From Streptomyces aquilus (lineage in GTDB: Bacteria > Actinomycetota > Actinomycetes > Streptomycetales > Streptomycetaceae): a DNA stretch of 64,000 nt. A program made the position numbers and the translations under genes. The stretch is from NCBI RefSeq assembly GCF_003955715.1, contig NZ_CP034463.1, forward strand, positions 1,736,001 through 1,800,000, written 5' to 3'. The notes beneath the pieces are model-generated. The model saw only the letters and a program-made list of their open reading frames with translations. It was not told the DNA's origin and ran no database searches. Positions 16,764 through 24,113 of this stretch are shown one piece after another (positions within the stretch are counted from its first letter, which is position 1; each line of letters opens with the position of its first letter).

Positions 16764-16847
16764 ATGTTGCGTTCAGTCCTGCTCACCACGCGCGGTCACA
16801 TCGACCTGCTGCGGGTGGCCTCCGCCGCGTGTCGCCGCGGCCACTGA
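16764..16847 (+). CDS. Cysteine-type regulatory leader peptide (27 aa)
   Basis: A 27-residue frame carrying HIDLLRVASAACRR, the hallmark of short actinobacterial leader peptides found ahead of sulfur-assimilation and transport genes. Related leaderless Cys-containing ORFs in mycobacteria act as cysteine-responsive attenuators. Here the single cysteine (residue 23) uses TGT, a codon rare in such GC-rich genomes, and is followed by Arg-Arg-Gly-His before TGA. The ATG sits where transcription should begin, with no ribosome site. The sulfonate-type ABC operon follows 145 bases downstream, so the peptide probably tunes that operon to cysteinyl-tRNA supply. Confidence 0.8.
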   Translation: MLRSVLLTTRGHIDLLRVASAACRRGH

Positions 16848-16901
16848 CGCCTTTCACCACCTCTTCCCCGCTTCTGGCATCCGCGCCACCCCCTGTCCGT
16901 C

Positions 16902-16965
16902 CGCGTTTCTGACGTGGCGGCACCCCGGTGCACCGCGTTTCTGACGCGACGACGCCCCGGCGCAC
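16902..16965 (+). repeat. Tandem 32-bp repeat between leader peptide and ABC operon
   Basis: Two abutting 32-base units (16902-16933 and 16934-16965) differ at five positions. Each contains a small hairpin around CCCCGG. In copy two, an A-T pair of the stem is replaced by G-C, a compensatory change. They lie in the presumed attenuator region just ahead of the permease gene. Confidence 0.65.
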
Positions 16966-16992
16966 CCCGCTCTCCCCCTCCGTGGAGCACTC

Positions 16993-17868
16993 ATGAGCAT
17001 CAGCCATGCCCCACCCAGCGCTCCCGAGCCGGATATTTCCGATATACCCGGCAAGGACGGCTCGTTGGAGCTCGAACCCCTCGTCCCCACCTCCTCCCGC
17101 CGTACCCGCGTCCCCCGCTGGTTGCGTCGCACGACCGGTCCCGTGGTCCTGGTCCTGCTGTGGCAGGTCCTCAGCGCCACCGGCGTGCTGGCCTCCGACG
17201 TGCTGGCCTCCCCGGGGCGGATCGCCCAGGTCGGGCGCGATCTGATCGCCGACGGCTCGCTGACCTCGGCCATGGGCACCTCGCTCCAGCGGGTAGCGGC
17301 GGGGCTGCTCCTCGGCACGCTCGTCGGCACCGGACTCGCCCTGGTCTCGGGCCTGTTCAGGATCGGCGAGGATCTGGTGGACGCGCCCGTCCAGATGCTG
17401 CGGACCGTGCCGTTCGTCGGTCTCATCCCGCTGTTCATCATCTGGTTCGGCATCGGCGAGGCGCCGAAGATCGCCATCATCACGCTCGGCGTGACCTTCC
17501 CGCTCTACCTCAACGTCTACGCCGGCATCCGCGGTGTGGACTCCCAACTCATCGAGGCCGGTGAGTCGTTGGGGCTGTCCAGGTGGGGGCTGGTACGGCA
17601 CGTCGTGCTGCCGGGCGCCCTGCCCGGTGCCCTGACCGGGCTGCGTTACTCCCTCGGCATCGCCTGGCTCGCGCTGGTCTTCGCCGAGCAGGTCAACGCG
17701 GACTCCGGGATCGGGTTCCTCATGGTGCAGGCGCGGGACTTCCTGCGGACCGACGTCATCGTGGTCTGCCTGATCGTCTATGCCTTCCTCGGCCTGCTGG
17801 CCGACTTCGTCGTCCGCTCCCTCGAAAGGCTGCTGCTGCAATGGCGACCGACGTTCACCGGCCGGTGA
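16993..17868 (+). CDS. Sulfonate-type ABC transporter permease (SsuC/TauC-like)
   Basis: A 291-residue permease of the nitrate/sulfonate/taurine family with about six transmembrane helices. The cytoplasmic EAA loop is clear in IEAGESLGLSRWGLVRHVVLPGALPGALTGLR, which docks onto the ATPase. It has an unusually long polar N-terminus of some 45 residues. A GGAG site precedes the ATG. First structural gene of a permease-ATPase-binding protein operon behind the cysteine-type leader peptide, supporting import of organic sulfur. Confidence 0.88.
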   Translation: MSISHAPPSAPEPDISDIPGKDGSLELEPLVPTSSRRTRVPRWLRRTTGPVVLVLLWQVLSATGVLASDVLASPGRIAQVGRDLIADGSLTSAMGTSLQRVAAGLLLGTLVGTGLALVSGLFRIGEDLVDAPVQMLRTVPFVGLIPLFIIWFGIGEAPKIAIITLGVTFPLYLNVYAGIRGVDSQLIEAGESLGLSRWGLVRHVVLPGALPGALTGLRYSLGIAWLALVFAEQVNADSGIGFLMVQARDFLRTDVIVVCLIVYAFLGLLADFVVRSLERLLLQWRPTFTGR

Positions 17869-18581
17869 CCGGACACGCGGCGGTGCGCGTCGAGGGGCTG
17901 ACCCGCTCCTTCGACGGCCGCGCCGTCATCGACGATCTCCGACTCGACGTCCGGCAGGGCGAGTTCGTGGCCCTCCTCGGACGCAGCGGCTGCGGCAAGT
18001 CCACCCTGCTGCGCATCCTGGCCGGTCTCGACCGGGACATCGAGGGCACCGTGCTGGTGCCGCGCCGCAAGGCCGTGGCGTTCCAGTCGCCCCGGCTGAT
18101 GCCGTGGAAGAAGGTGTGGCGCAACGTCCTGCTGGGCCTGCCCGGCAAGCCGGGACGCGGCGTCGCCGACCAGGCGCTGGAGGAGGTCGGCCTCGGTCAC
18201 CGCGCGGACGCCTGGCCCAAGACCCTCTCCGGCGGCGAGGCCCAACGCGCCTCCCTGGCGCGGGCGTTGGTGCGGGAGCCCGATCTCCTGCTGCTCGACG
18301 AGCCGTTCGGGGCGCTCGACGCCCTCACCCGTATCAAGGCCCAGCGGCTGGTGGGCGAGTTGTGGCAGCGGCGCGGCTGCGCGGTCCTGCTCGTCACGCA
18401 CGACGTCGAGGAGGCCGTCCTGCTCGCCGACCGCGTCCTGGTGATGGACGACGGGGTCATCGCCCACGAGCAGCACATCGACCTCGACCGGCCCCGCGAT
18501 CTCACCGACCCGCGCTTCGCCGAGCTGCGCGCCGGCCTGCTGGAACGGCTCGGCGTCGACACCGCCGCCGAAGCCGCCTGA
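17841..18581 (+). CDS. Sulfonate-type ABC transporter ATPase (SsuB-like)
   Basis: A 246-residue ABC ATPase: Walker A GRSGCGKST (residues 47-55), signature LSGGEAQR, Walker B LLLLDEPFGALD and switch histidine in VTHDVEEA. The MPWKKVWRNVLLGL Q-loop region is typical of SsuB/TauB/NrtD proteins. The ATG at 17841 overlaps the permease by 28 bases. An in-frame GTG at 17865 would overlap the permease stop as GTGA and is a serious alternative start. It powers uptake with the preceding permease and following binding protein. Confidence 0.9.
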   Translation: MATDVHRPVTGHAAVRVEGLTRSFDGRAVIDDLRLDVRQGEFVALLGRSGCGKSTLLRILAGLDRDIEGTVLVPRRKAVAFQSPRLMPWKKVWRNVLLGLPGKPGRGVADQALEEVGLGHRADAWPKTLSGGEAQRASLARALVREPDLLLLDEPFGALDALTRIKAQRLVGELWQRRGCAVLLVTHDVEEAVLLADRVLVMDDGVIAHEQHIDLDRPRDLTDPRFAELRAGLLERLGVDTAAEAA

Positions 18582-18609
18582 ACCACCCCCACCCCAGAAC
18601 GGAACCATC

Positions 18610-19629
18610 ATGCGACGACGCCTCGCCCCCGCCGCCCTGCTCCTCCCGCTCGCCCTCCTGCTCACCGCCTGCGGCGGCAGCGCCACCGCAGGCACCGGCT
18701 CCGACACCGACGGCCAGGGGTCGCTCACCCTCAACGTCGGTGACCAGAAGGGCGGTTCGGAGGCGATCCTGCGGGCCGCCGGGGAGCTCAAGGGCCTCGA
18801 CTACAAGATCAAGTGGTCCACGTTCACCTCGGGCCCGCCGCTGCTGGAGGCCGTCAACGCCAAGGCCGTCGACATCGGCGGGGTCGGCAACACCCCGCCG
18901 GTGTTCGCCGCGGGCGCGGGCTCGAAGATCACGGTGGTGTCCGCCTTCCACGGCACGTCCAAGGGCGACGCCATCCTCGTACCGAACGACTCGAAGCTGA
19001 CGCAGCCCGAGCAGCTCAAGGGCAGGTCCGTTGCCGTGGCGCAGGGTTCGTCCGCCAACTACCAGCTGGTCGCCTCCCTGAAGGCGGCAGGGCTGAGCCT
19101 GAACGACGTGAAGGTCAAGTACCTTCAGCCGGCCGACGCGCTCGCCGCGTTCACGTCCGGCAAGGTCGACGCGTGGGCGGTGTGGGACCCGTACACCTCG
19201 CAGGTGCTCCAGGCGAAGCAGGGGCGGATCCTGACGACCGGCGACGGCGTCACCAACGGGCTCACCTTCCAGGTGGCGGCGCCCTCCGCGCTCAAGGACA
19301 AGAAGAAGGCCGCCGCCATCAAGGACTACCTGGAGCGGCTGCGGCGGGCCACGACCTGGGTGCACGACCACCAGGAGGAGTGGGCGAAGGGCTGGGCGAA
19401 GGACACCGGGCTGCCCTACGAGGTCGCGCTGGCCTCGGTGAAGCGGACCAACGCCACCCGGATCTCGGTCGCCGTCGACAAGCCGCTGATCGCCTCCGAG
19501 CAGGAGATCGCCGACACCTTCACCGAGCTGAAGCTGATCCCGAAGAAGGTCGACTTCGCCGACTTCGTGGACACGCGGTTCAACGCCGACCTGCCGCCGT
19601 CGACCACACCGGCGCGCGGCGAGGGCTAG
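18610..19629 (+). CDS. Sulfonate-type ABC substrate-binding lipoprotein (SsuA-like)
   Basis: A 339-residue lipoprotein (lipobox LTAC near residue 21) with the periplasmic-binding fold of aliphatic sulfonate receptors. Family marks are IGGVGNTPPVFAAGAGSKITVV, LKGRSVAVAQGSSANYQL and VDAWAVWDPYTSQ. It completes the permease-ATPase-receptor set. The leader peptide and family suggest sulfonates such as alkanesulfonates or taurine, but no monooxygenase of the SsuD type is adjacent. The following flavin oxidoreductase is a different family. Confidence 0.88.
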   Translation: MRRRLAPAALLLPLALLLTACGGSATAGTGSDTDGQGSLTLNVGDQKGGSEAILRAAGELKGLDYKIKWSTFTSGPPLLEAVNAKAVDIGGVGNTPPVFAAGAGSKITVVSAFHGTSKGDAILVPNDSKLTQPEQLKGRSVAVAQGSSANYQLVASLKAAGLSLNDVKVKYLQPADALAAFTSGKVDAWAVWDPYTSQVLQAKQGRILTTGDGVTNGLTFQVAAPSALKDKKKAAAIKDYLERLRRATTWVHDHQEEWAKGWAKDTGLPYEVALASVKRTNATRISVAVDKPLIASEQEIADTFTELKLIPKKVDFADFVDTRFNADLPPSTTPARGEG

Positions 19630-19668
19630 TCAGGGAAGATCCAGGGCTCCCGCACGGTTAGTGGAAAG

Positions 19669-20736
19669 GTGAACAACACTGAGGTCGTCGTCATAGGCGC
19701 TGGTCAGGCCGGCCTGTCCAGCGCCTATCACCTGCGCCGGACCGGTTTCCGGCCCGAGCGCGACTTCGTCGTGCTGGACCACTCCCCCGGTCCGGGCGGC
19801 GCCTGGCAGTTCCGGTGGCCCTCGCTGACGTACGGCAAGGTGCACGGGATGCACTCGCTGCCGGGGATGGAGCTGACGGACGCCGATCCCGCGCGGCCGT
19901 CCTCCGAGGTGATCGGCGAGTACTTCGACGCCTACGAGCGGACGTTCGACCTGCGGGTGCGGCGGCCCGTGGACGTGCACGCGGTCCGGGAGGGCGAGGG
20001 CGGGCGGCTGCTCGTCGAGACCTCGGCCGGCACCTGGGCGACACGGGCGCTGATCAACGCGACCGGGACCTGGGACCGGCCCTTCTGGCCGCGCTATCCG
20101 GGCCAGGAGACCTTCCGGGGGCGGCAGTTGCACACCGCGCAGTACCCGGGGCCCGGGGAGTTCGCGGGGCTGCGGGTCGTGGTGGTGGGCGGCGGCGCGT
20201 CCGGCACCCAGCACCTGATGGAGATCGCCCCGTACGCGGCCGCCACCACCTGGGTGACCCGGCGGCCGCCCGTCTTCCGTGAGGGCCCCTTCACCGAGGA
20301 CGTCGGCCGGGAGGCCGTGGCGATGGTGGAGGAGCGGGTGCGGCAGGGGCTGCCGCCGAAGAGCGTGGTGTCGGTGACCGGGCTGCCGCTCAACGACGCG
20401 ATCCGGCAGGCCATCGCCGACGGCGTCCTGGACCGGCAGCCGATGTTCGACCGGATCACCCCGGACGGGGTGGCCTGGAACGACGGCCGGCATGTCGACG
20501 CCGACGTGATCCTGTGGGCGACCGGCTTCCGTGCCTCCATCGACCATCTGGCACCGCTGAAGCTGCGCGAGCCGGGTGGCGGGATCCGCGTCGAGGGCAC
20601 GCGCGCGGTCGCCGACGCGCGGATCCACCTCGTCGGCTACGGCCCCTCGGCCAGCACCATCGGCGCCAACCGCGCGGGGCGGGCGGCCGTACGGGACATC
20701 AGGCGGCTGCTGGCCGGGGAGCCGGTCGCCGCCTGA
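19669..20736 (+). CDS. FAD/NAD(P)-binding flavin monooxygenase-like oxidoreductase
   Basis: A 355-residue two-dinucleotide-binding-domain protein. The FAD fingerprint is VVVIGAGQAGLSSAY at the N-terminus and the NADPH one is VVVVGGGASGTQ near residue 170. The ILWATGFR motif near residue 283 is typical of flavin-containing monooxygenases and trimethylamine or lysine hydroxylase relatives. It starts at a GTG with only a poor ribosome site, 40 bases after the ABC receptor gene, and may be part of the same unit. A role in oxidising organosulfur compounds is possible but unproven. Confidence 0.82.
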   Translation: MNNTEVVVIGAGQAGLSSAYHLRRTGFRPERDFVVLDHSPGPGGAWQFRWPSLTYGKVHGMHSLPGMELTDADPARPSSEVIGEYFDAYERTFDLRVRRPVDVHAVREGEGGRLLVETSAGTWATRALINATGTWDRPFWPRYPGQETFRGRQLHTAQYPGPGEFAGLRVVVVGGGASGTQHLMEIAPYAAATTWVTRRPPVFREGPFTEDVGREAVAMVEERVRQGLPPKSVVSVTGLPLNDAIRQAIADGVLDRQPMFDRITPDGVAWNDGRHVDADVILWATGFRASIDHLAPLKLREPGGGIRVEGTRAVADARIHLVGYGPSASTIGANRAGRAAVRDIRRLLAGEPVAA

Positions 20737-20748
20737 AGTCCCGGCACG

Positions 20749-21591
20749 TCACTTCGCGGGCTGCGCGCTCTTCTTCTGGTTGGCGTTGAACTCGGCCACA
20801 TTGCGCAGGTGTTCCTCGTAATTGGCCGTGAAGCGGGTGTCCCCCGGCTTCACCGTGACGAAGTACAGCCAGTCGCCCGGCGTCGGGGTGATCGCGGCGC
20901 GCATCGCCTCCTCGCCCGGGTTGTCGATCGGGGTCGGCGGCAGGCCCATGCGCTGGTACGAGTTGTAGGGGCTGTCGATCCGGGTGTCGGCGTCGGAGGT
21001 CTTCAGCGTGGAGCGGTTGAGCACGTAGTTGATGGTGGAGTCCATCTGGAGCGGCATCCCGCGTTCCAGGCGGTTGAAGATGACCCGGGCCACCTTGCCC
21101 ATGTCGGCCTTGGCGGCGGCCTCCGCCTGGACGATGCTCGCGATGGTGACGGCCTGGTAGACGTTCATCGCGTTGCGCTGGGCGCCGGCGGCGATCGGCG
21201 CCCCGTTGAACTTCTGGTTCGCGGTGTTGACCATGAACGACAGCAGCGACTCGGGCGTCGTCTTGTCGTTCAGCGGGTACGTCGCCGGGAAGAGGTAGCC
21301 CTCCGGGTTGCCCTCGGCGTCGGTCGGCAGCTTCAGCGCGGCCCTGGCCAGCGCCTTCTTGGCGGTGCCGGCCGGGCGGGCGAGGGCCTTGTCGATGGCG
21401 TCGTACACCTGGCCGGAGCGCCAGCCCTCCGGGATCACCAGCGCGGTGGGCCTGGTGTCCTGGTCGCTGTCCAGGCTCAGCAGCGGCACCGCCACGGCGG
21501 TGCCGGCCACGACGGCCCCGGTCGCGATGAGGACGAGTCGGCCCCGGCGCGTCAGTCGAATCGTGCTCCGTGACGGAGTGTTCTGGTACAT
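20749..21591 (-). CDS. mltG: Endolytic peptidoglycan transglycosylase MltG-like
   Basis: A 280-residue membrane protein with one N-terminal transmembrane helix (about residues 18-38) and an extracytoplasmic YceG/MltG domain. The EGYLFPATYPL motif (about 97-107) and ASIVQAEA are the family core. Glu157 corresponds to the catalytic glutamate, although the first Glu of the usual SIVEKET motif is Gln here. MltG cuts nascent glycan strands and sets their length. A LytM/LysM domain is absent. It is shorter than most streptomycete MltG proteins, so it may be a second paralogue rather than the main enzyme of the aro/alaS cluster. Confidence 0.85.
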   Translation of the reverse strand: MYQNTPSRSTIRLTRRGRLVLIATGAVVAGTAVAVPLLSLDSDQDTRPTALVIPEGWRSGQVYDAIDKALARPAGTAKKALARAALKLPTDAEGNPEGYLFPATYPLNDKTTPESLLSFMVNTANQKFNGAPIAAGAQRNAMNVYQAVTIASIVQAEAAAKADMGKVARVIFNRLERGMPLQMDSTINYVLNRSTLKTSDADTRIDSPYNSYQRMGLPPTPIDNPGEEAMRAAITPTPGDWLYFVTVKPGDTRFTANYEEHLRNVAEFNANQKKSAQPAK

Positions 21592-21634
21592 GCGGGCACG
21601 GTAACCCCCATATCGTTACAAACCCGGCATATCT

Positions 21635-23467
21635 TCAGCTTGTCGGTTCCAGTTGAGCATCCCGGCGTACGAGCGCCGCGTACCGCCCGTCCAGTTCCAG
21701 CAGCTCCTCGTGCGTGCCGCGCTCGGCGGTGCGGCCGGAGTCCAGGACCACGATCTGGTCGGCACCCCGGACCGTGGACAGCCGGTGCGCGATGGTGAGC
21801 GTGGTGCGGTTGGCGGACAGGGCGTCGATGGCCTCCTGGACGGCGCGTTCGGTGCGGTTGTCCAGGGCGCTGGTCGCCTCGTCGAGGATCAGCACCGGCG
21901 GATCGCGCAGGATCGTCCGGGCGATGGCCAGCCGCTGCTTCTCGCCGCCCGAGAAGCGGTGGCCGCGCTCGCCCACGATCGTGTCGTAGCCGTCGGGCAG
22001 GCCCGCGATGTGGTCGTGGATCTGGGCCGCCTTCGCCGCCGCGTGCAGTTCCTCGTCGGTGGCGTCCGGCTTGGCGAAGCGCAGGTTGTCGGCGACCGAG
22101 GCGTGGAAGAGGTACGTCTCCTGGGAGACGACGCCGACCGCGCGGGCGAGCGTGTCGAAGTCGAGGTCGCGGACGTCGACGCCGTCCAGGGTGACCCGGC
22201 CGCCGGTCACGTCGTACAGCCGCGGCACCAGGTGGCCCAGTGTGGACTTGCCGGCGCCGGTCGGGCCGACGACCGCGAGACTGCCGCCCGCGGGGACGGT
22301 GATGTCGACACCGGTGAGAGTGGGGGCGCTCTTCTCGTCGTAGCGGAACTCGACGTTCTCGAACCGGACCTCGCCCTTGACGGTGTCCAGGTGGACGGGG
22401 TTCTCGCGCTCGGTGATGTCGATCGGCAGGTCGAGGTACTCGAAGATGCGCTGGAACAGGGCGAGGGAGGCCTGTATCTGGACACCGGTGCCGAGCAGGC
22501 TGACCGCCGGGCGGAACAGGCCCTGCTGGAGCGAGACGAAGGCGACGATGGTGCCGATCGAGACGTCCGGGCCACCCATCTGGAGGGCGAGTCCCGCGGT
22601 CCAGTAGATGACGGCGGGCATGGCGGCCATGACGATCGTGATGACGGCCATGCGCCAGCGGCCCGCCATGTTCGACCGCACTTCGAGGTCGACCAGGCGC
22701 TCGGACTCCTCCGAGAAGGACTGGGTCAGCGAGTCGGAGCGTCCCATGGTGCGGCCGAGGAGGATGCCGCTGACCGAGAGGGACTCGGTGACCGTGGCGG
22801 CCATCGCGGCCATCTGCTTCTGGCGCTGGGTGGTGATCTTCTTGCGTTCGTTGCCGACCCGGCGGCTGATCCACACGAAGACGGGGAGCAGGAGCAGCGA
22901 GACGACGGTCAGGCGCCAGTCGAGGGCGACCATCGCGACGATCGTGGCGACGACGCTGGTGGCGTTGGAGACCAGGGAGGTCGCGGTGGAGGTGACGGTG
23001 GCCTGCATGCCGCCGATGTCGTTGGCGATGCGGGACTGGACCTCGCCGGTGCGCGTGCGTGTGAAGAACGCGAGCGACATGCGCTGGAGACGGTCGTAGA
23101 CGGCGGTGCGCAGGTCGTGCATGACGCGCTGACCGACCGTGGTGGAGATCAGGGTCTGCAAAACGCCGAAGACGCTGGTCAGGACGGCGCTGAGGATCAT
23201 GCCGAGGGCCAGGAGGCTGAGCAGCCCGGTACGGCCCTCGGGGATCGCGACGTCCAGCACCTCCTTCAGCATGAAGGGGGTGGCGACGGAGACCAGCGAG
23301 GCGGCGCCGACCAGGAGGCCGACGACGGCGAGGCGGCTGCGGTAGGGGCGGAAGAGTTTCAGGATGCGGCGGACCTGGCGGGGCTGCTCCTTTGATTCGG
23401 AGTCGCCGAGCGGCGTCCACTTGGGGGCGTTGTCGGGGTGCATGGGCTCCTTCAGGAGGCTTGTCAT
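21635..23467 (-). CDS. ABC exporter, fused membrane and ATPase half-transporter
   Basis: A 610-residue homodimer-type exporter: six-helix ABC transmembrane domain (residues about 35-320) followed by an ATPase with GPTGAGKST, signature FSGGEKQRLAIAR, Walker B VLILDEATSALD and switch histidine in IAHRLSTV. All motifs are canonical. Such exporters with a divergent MarR regulator usually expel drugs or lipophilic compounds. The ATG at 23467 has AAGGAGG 6 bases upstream, but a second ATG at 23443 also has GAAGGAG just before it because of a tandem duplication over the start region. Confidence 0.92.
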   Translation of the reverse strand: MTSLLKEPMHPDNAPKWTPLGDSESKEQPRQVRRILKLFRPYRSRLAVVGLLVGAASLVSVATPFMLKEVLDVAIPEGRTGLLSLLALGMILSAVLTSVFGVLQTLISTTVGQRVMHDLRTAVYDRLQRMSLAFFTRTRTGEVQSRIANDIGGMQATVTSTATSLVSNATSVVATIVAMVALDWRLTVVSLLLLPVFVWISRRVGNERKKITTQRQKQMAAMAATVTESLSVSGILLGRTMGRSDSLTQSFSEESERLVDLEVRSNMAGRWRMAVITIVMAAMPAVIYWTAGLALQMGGPDVSIGTIVAFVSLQQGLFRPAVSLLGTGVQIQASLALFQRIFEYLDLPIDITERENPVHLDTVKGEVRFENVEFRYDEKSAPTLTGVDITVPAGGSLAVVGPTGAGKSTLGHLVPRLYDVTGGRVTLDGVDVRDLDFDTLARAVGVVSQETYLFHASVADNLRFAKPDATDEELHAAAKAAQIHDHIAGLPDGYDTIVGERGHRFSGGEKQRLAIARTILRDPPVLILDEATSALDNRTERAVQEAIDALSANRTTLTIAHRLSTVRGADQIVVLDSGRTAERGTHEELLELDGRYAALVRRDAQLEPTS

Positions 23468-23502
23468 GAGGGACCTCCTTCCGGAGGCTCGTCATGAGGG
23501 AC
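23449..23502 (-). repeat. 28-bp-period tandem duplication over the ABC exporter start
   Basis: Two 26-base copies (23449-23474 and 23477-23502) differ at two positions and are offset by 28 bases. Each carries a ribosome site and an ATG, so the leader holds duplicate initiation regions in different frames. Only the inner copy leads into the exporter frame. Confidence 0.7.
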
Positions 23503-23517
23503 TTACGGACCATAGCT

Positions 23518-23540
23518 CATTGTTACCTATGCTCACAATG
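23518..23540. promoter_or_regulatory. MarR operator candidate
   Basis: CATTGT (23518-23523) and ACAATG (23535-23540) are perfect inverted arms 11 bases apart, in the AT-rich 98-base gap between the exporter and the divergent marR gene. The outward extension is partly symmetric. The position allows control of both genes. Confidence 0.6.
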
Positions 23541-23565
23541 CACATAGTCCTGTTATTGTTCCCGT

Positions 23566-24060
23566 ATGAGCGACCCCGCTTCCGTGACCGCCCCCGCGCC
23601 GGTGCCCACCCCCGATTCCGACGGCCTGCTCGCCGAGCAGCTGCTCCGGTTCACGCGGCGTGTGCACCGCATCCAGAAGCGGCACATCGAGCAGAGCGGC
23701 CTGGGCGTCACGCCCGCGCAGTCACGGCTGCTGCGCACCCTCGCGCACTACGGCTCGCCGCCGCGCATGGCCGATCTCGCCGAGCGGCTGGAGGTCGTCC
23801 CGCGCGCGGTGACCACGCTGGTCGACGGGCTGGAGGCGGGCGGCAAGGTGCGGCGGGTGCCCGATCCGACGAACCGGCGGGTCATCCGGATCGAGCTCAC
23901 GGACGACGGACGACAGGCGCTGAGCAAGCTGCGCGGGGCACGGCGGTCGGCGGCGGCGGAGATCCTGGCGCCGTTGACGGAGGAGCAGCGGCGGGTGCTG
24001 GGCGGGCTGCTGGACACGCTGGTGGACGGAGATGTTCCCGAGGCGGGGAAACGCTGTTGA
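23566..24060 (+). CDS. MarR-family transcriptional regulator
   Basis: A 164-residue MarR protein with the winged helix LGVTPAQSRLLRTLAHYG, then RMADLAERLEVVPRAVTTLVDGLEAGGKVRRVPDPTNRRVIRIELT, flanked by dimerisation helices. It diverges from the ABC exporter and a 6-bp inverted repeat lies between them, so it probably represses the exporter and itself until a ligand binds. The ATG has no strong ribosome site. A good bidirectional terminator follows its stop. Confidence 0.9.
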   Translation: MSDPASVTAPAPVPTPDSDGLLAEQLLRFTRRVHRIQKRHIEQSGLGVTPAQSRLLRTLAHYGSPPRMADLAERLEVVPRAVTTLVDGLEAGGKVRRVPDPTNRRVIRIELTDDGRQALSKLRGARRSAAAEILAPLTEEQRRVLGGLLDTLVDGDVPEAGKRC

Positions 24061-24070
24061 GGGCATGAAG

Positions 24071-24099
24071 AAGGGCCGCGGCTGATCGCCGCGGCCCTT
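24071..24099. terminator. Bidirectional intrinsic terminator
   Basis: An 11-bp perfect stem (AAGGGCCGCGG / CCGCGGCCCTT) with a 7-base loop and flanking A and T runs lies between the convergent marR and dicarboxylate carrier genes. It can serve both strands. Confidence 0.85.
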
Positions 24100-24113
24100 T
24101 CCGATGGCCGGGG

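Noticed and set aside
21552..23513. Alternative frame starting from the duplicated exporter start
   Set aside because: It runs antiparallel in frame to a clear ABC exporter and its product is Arg/Pro-rich with no motifs. It is kept only as a finding about the duplication.
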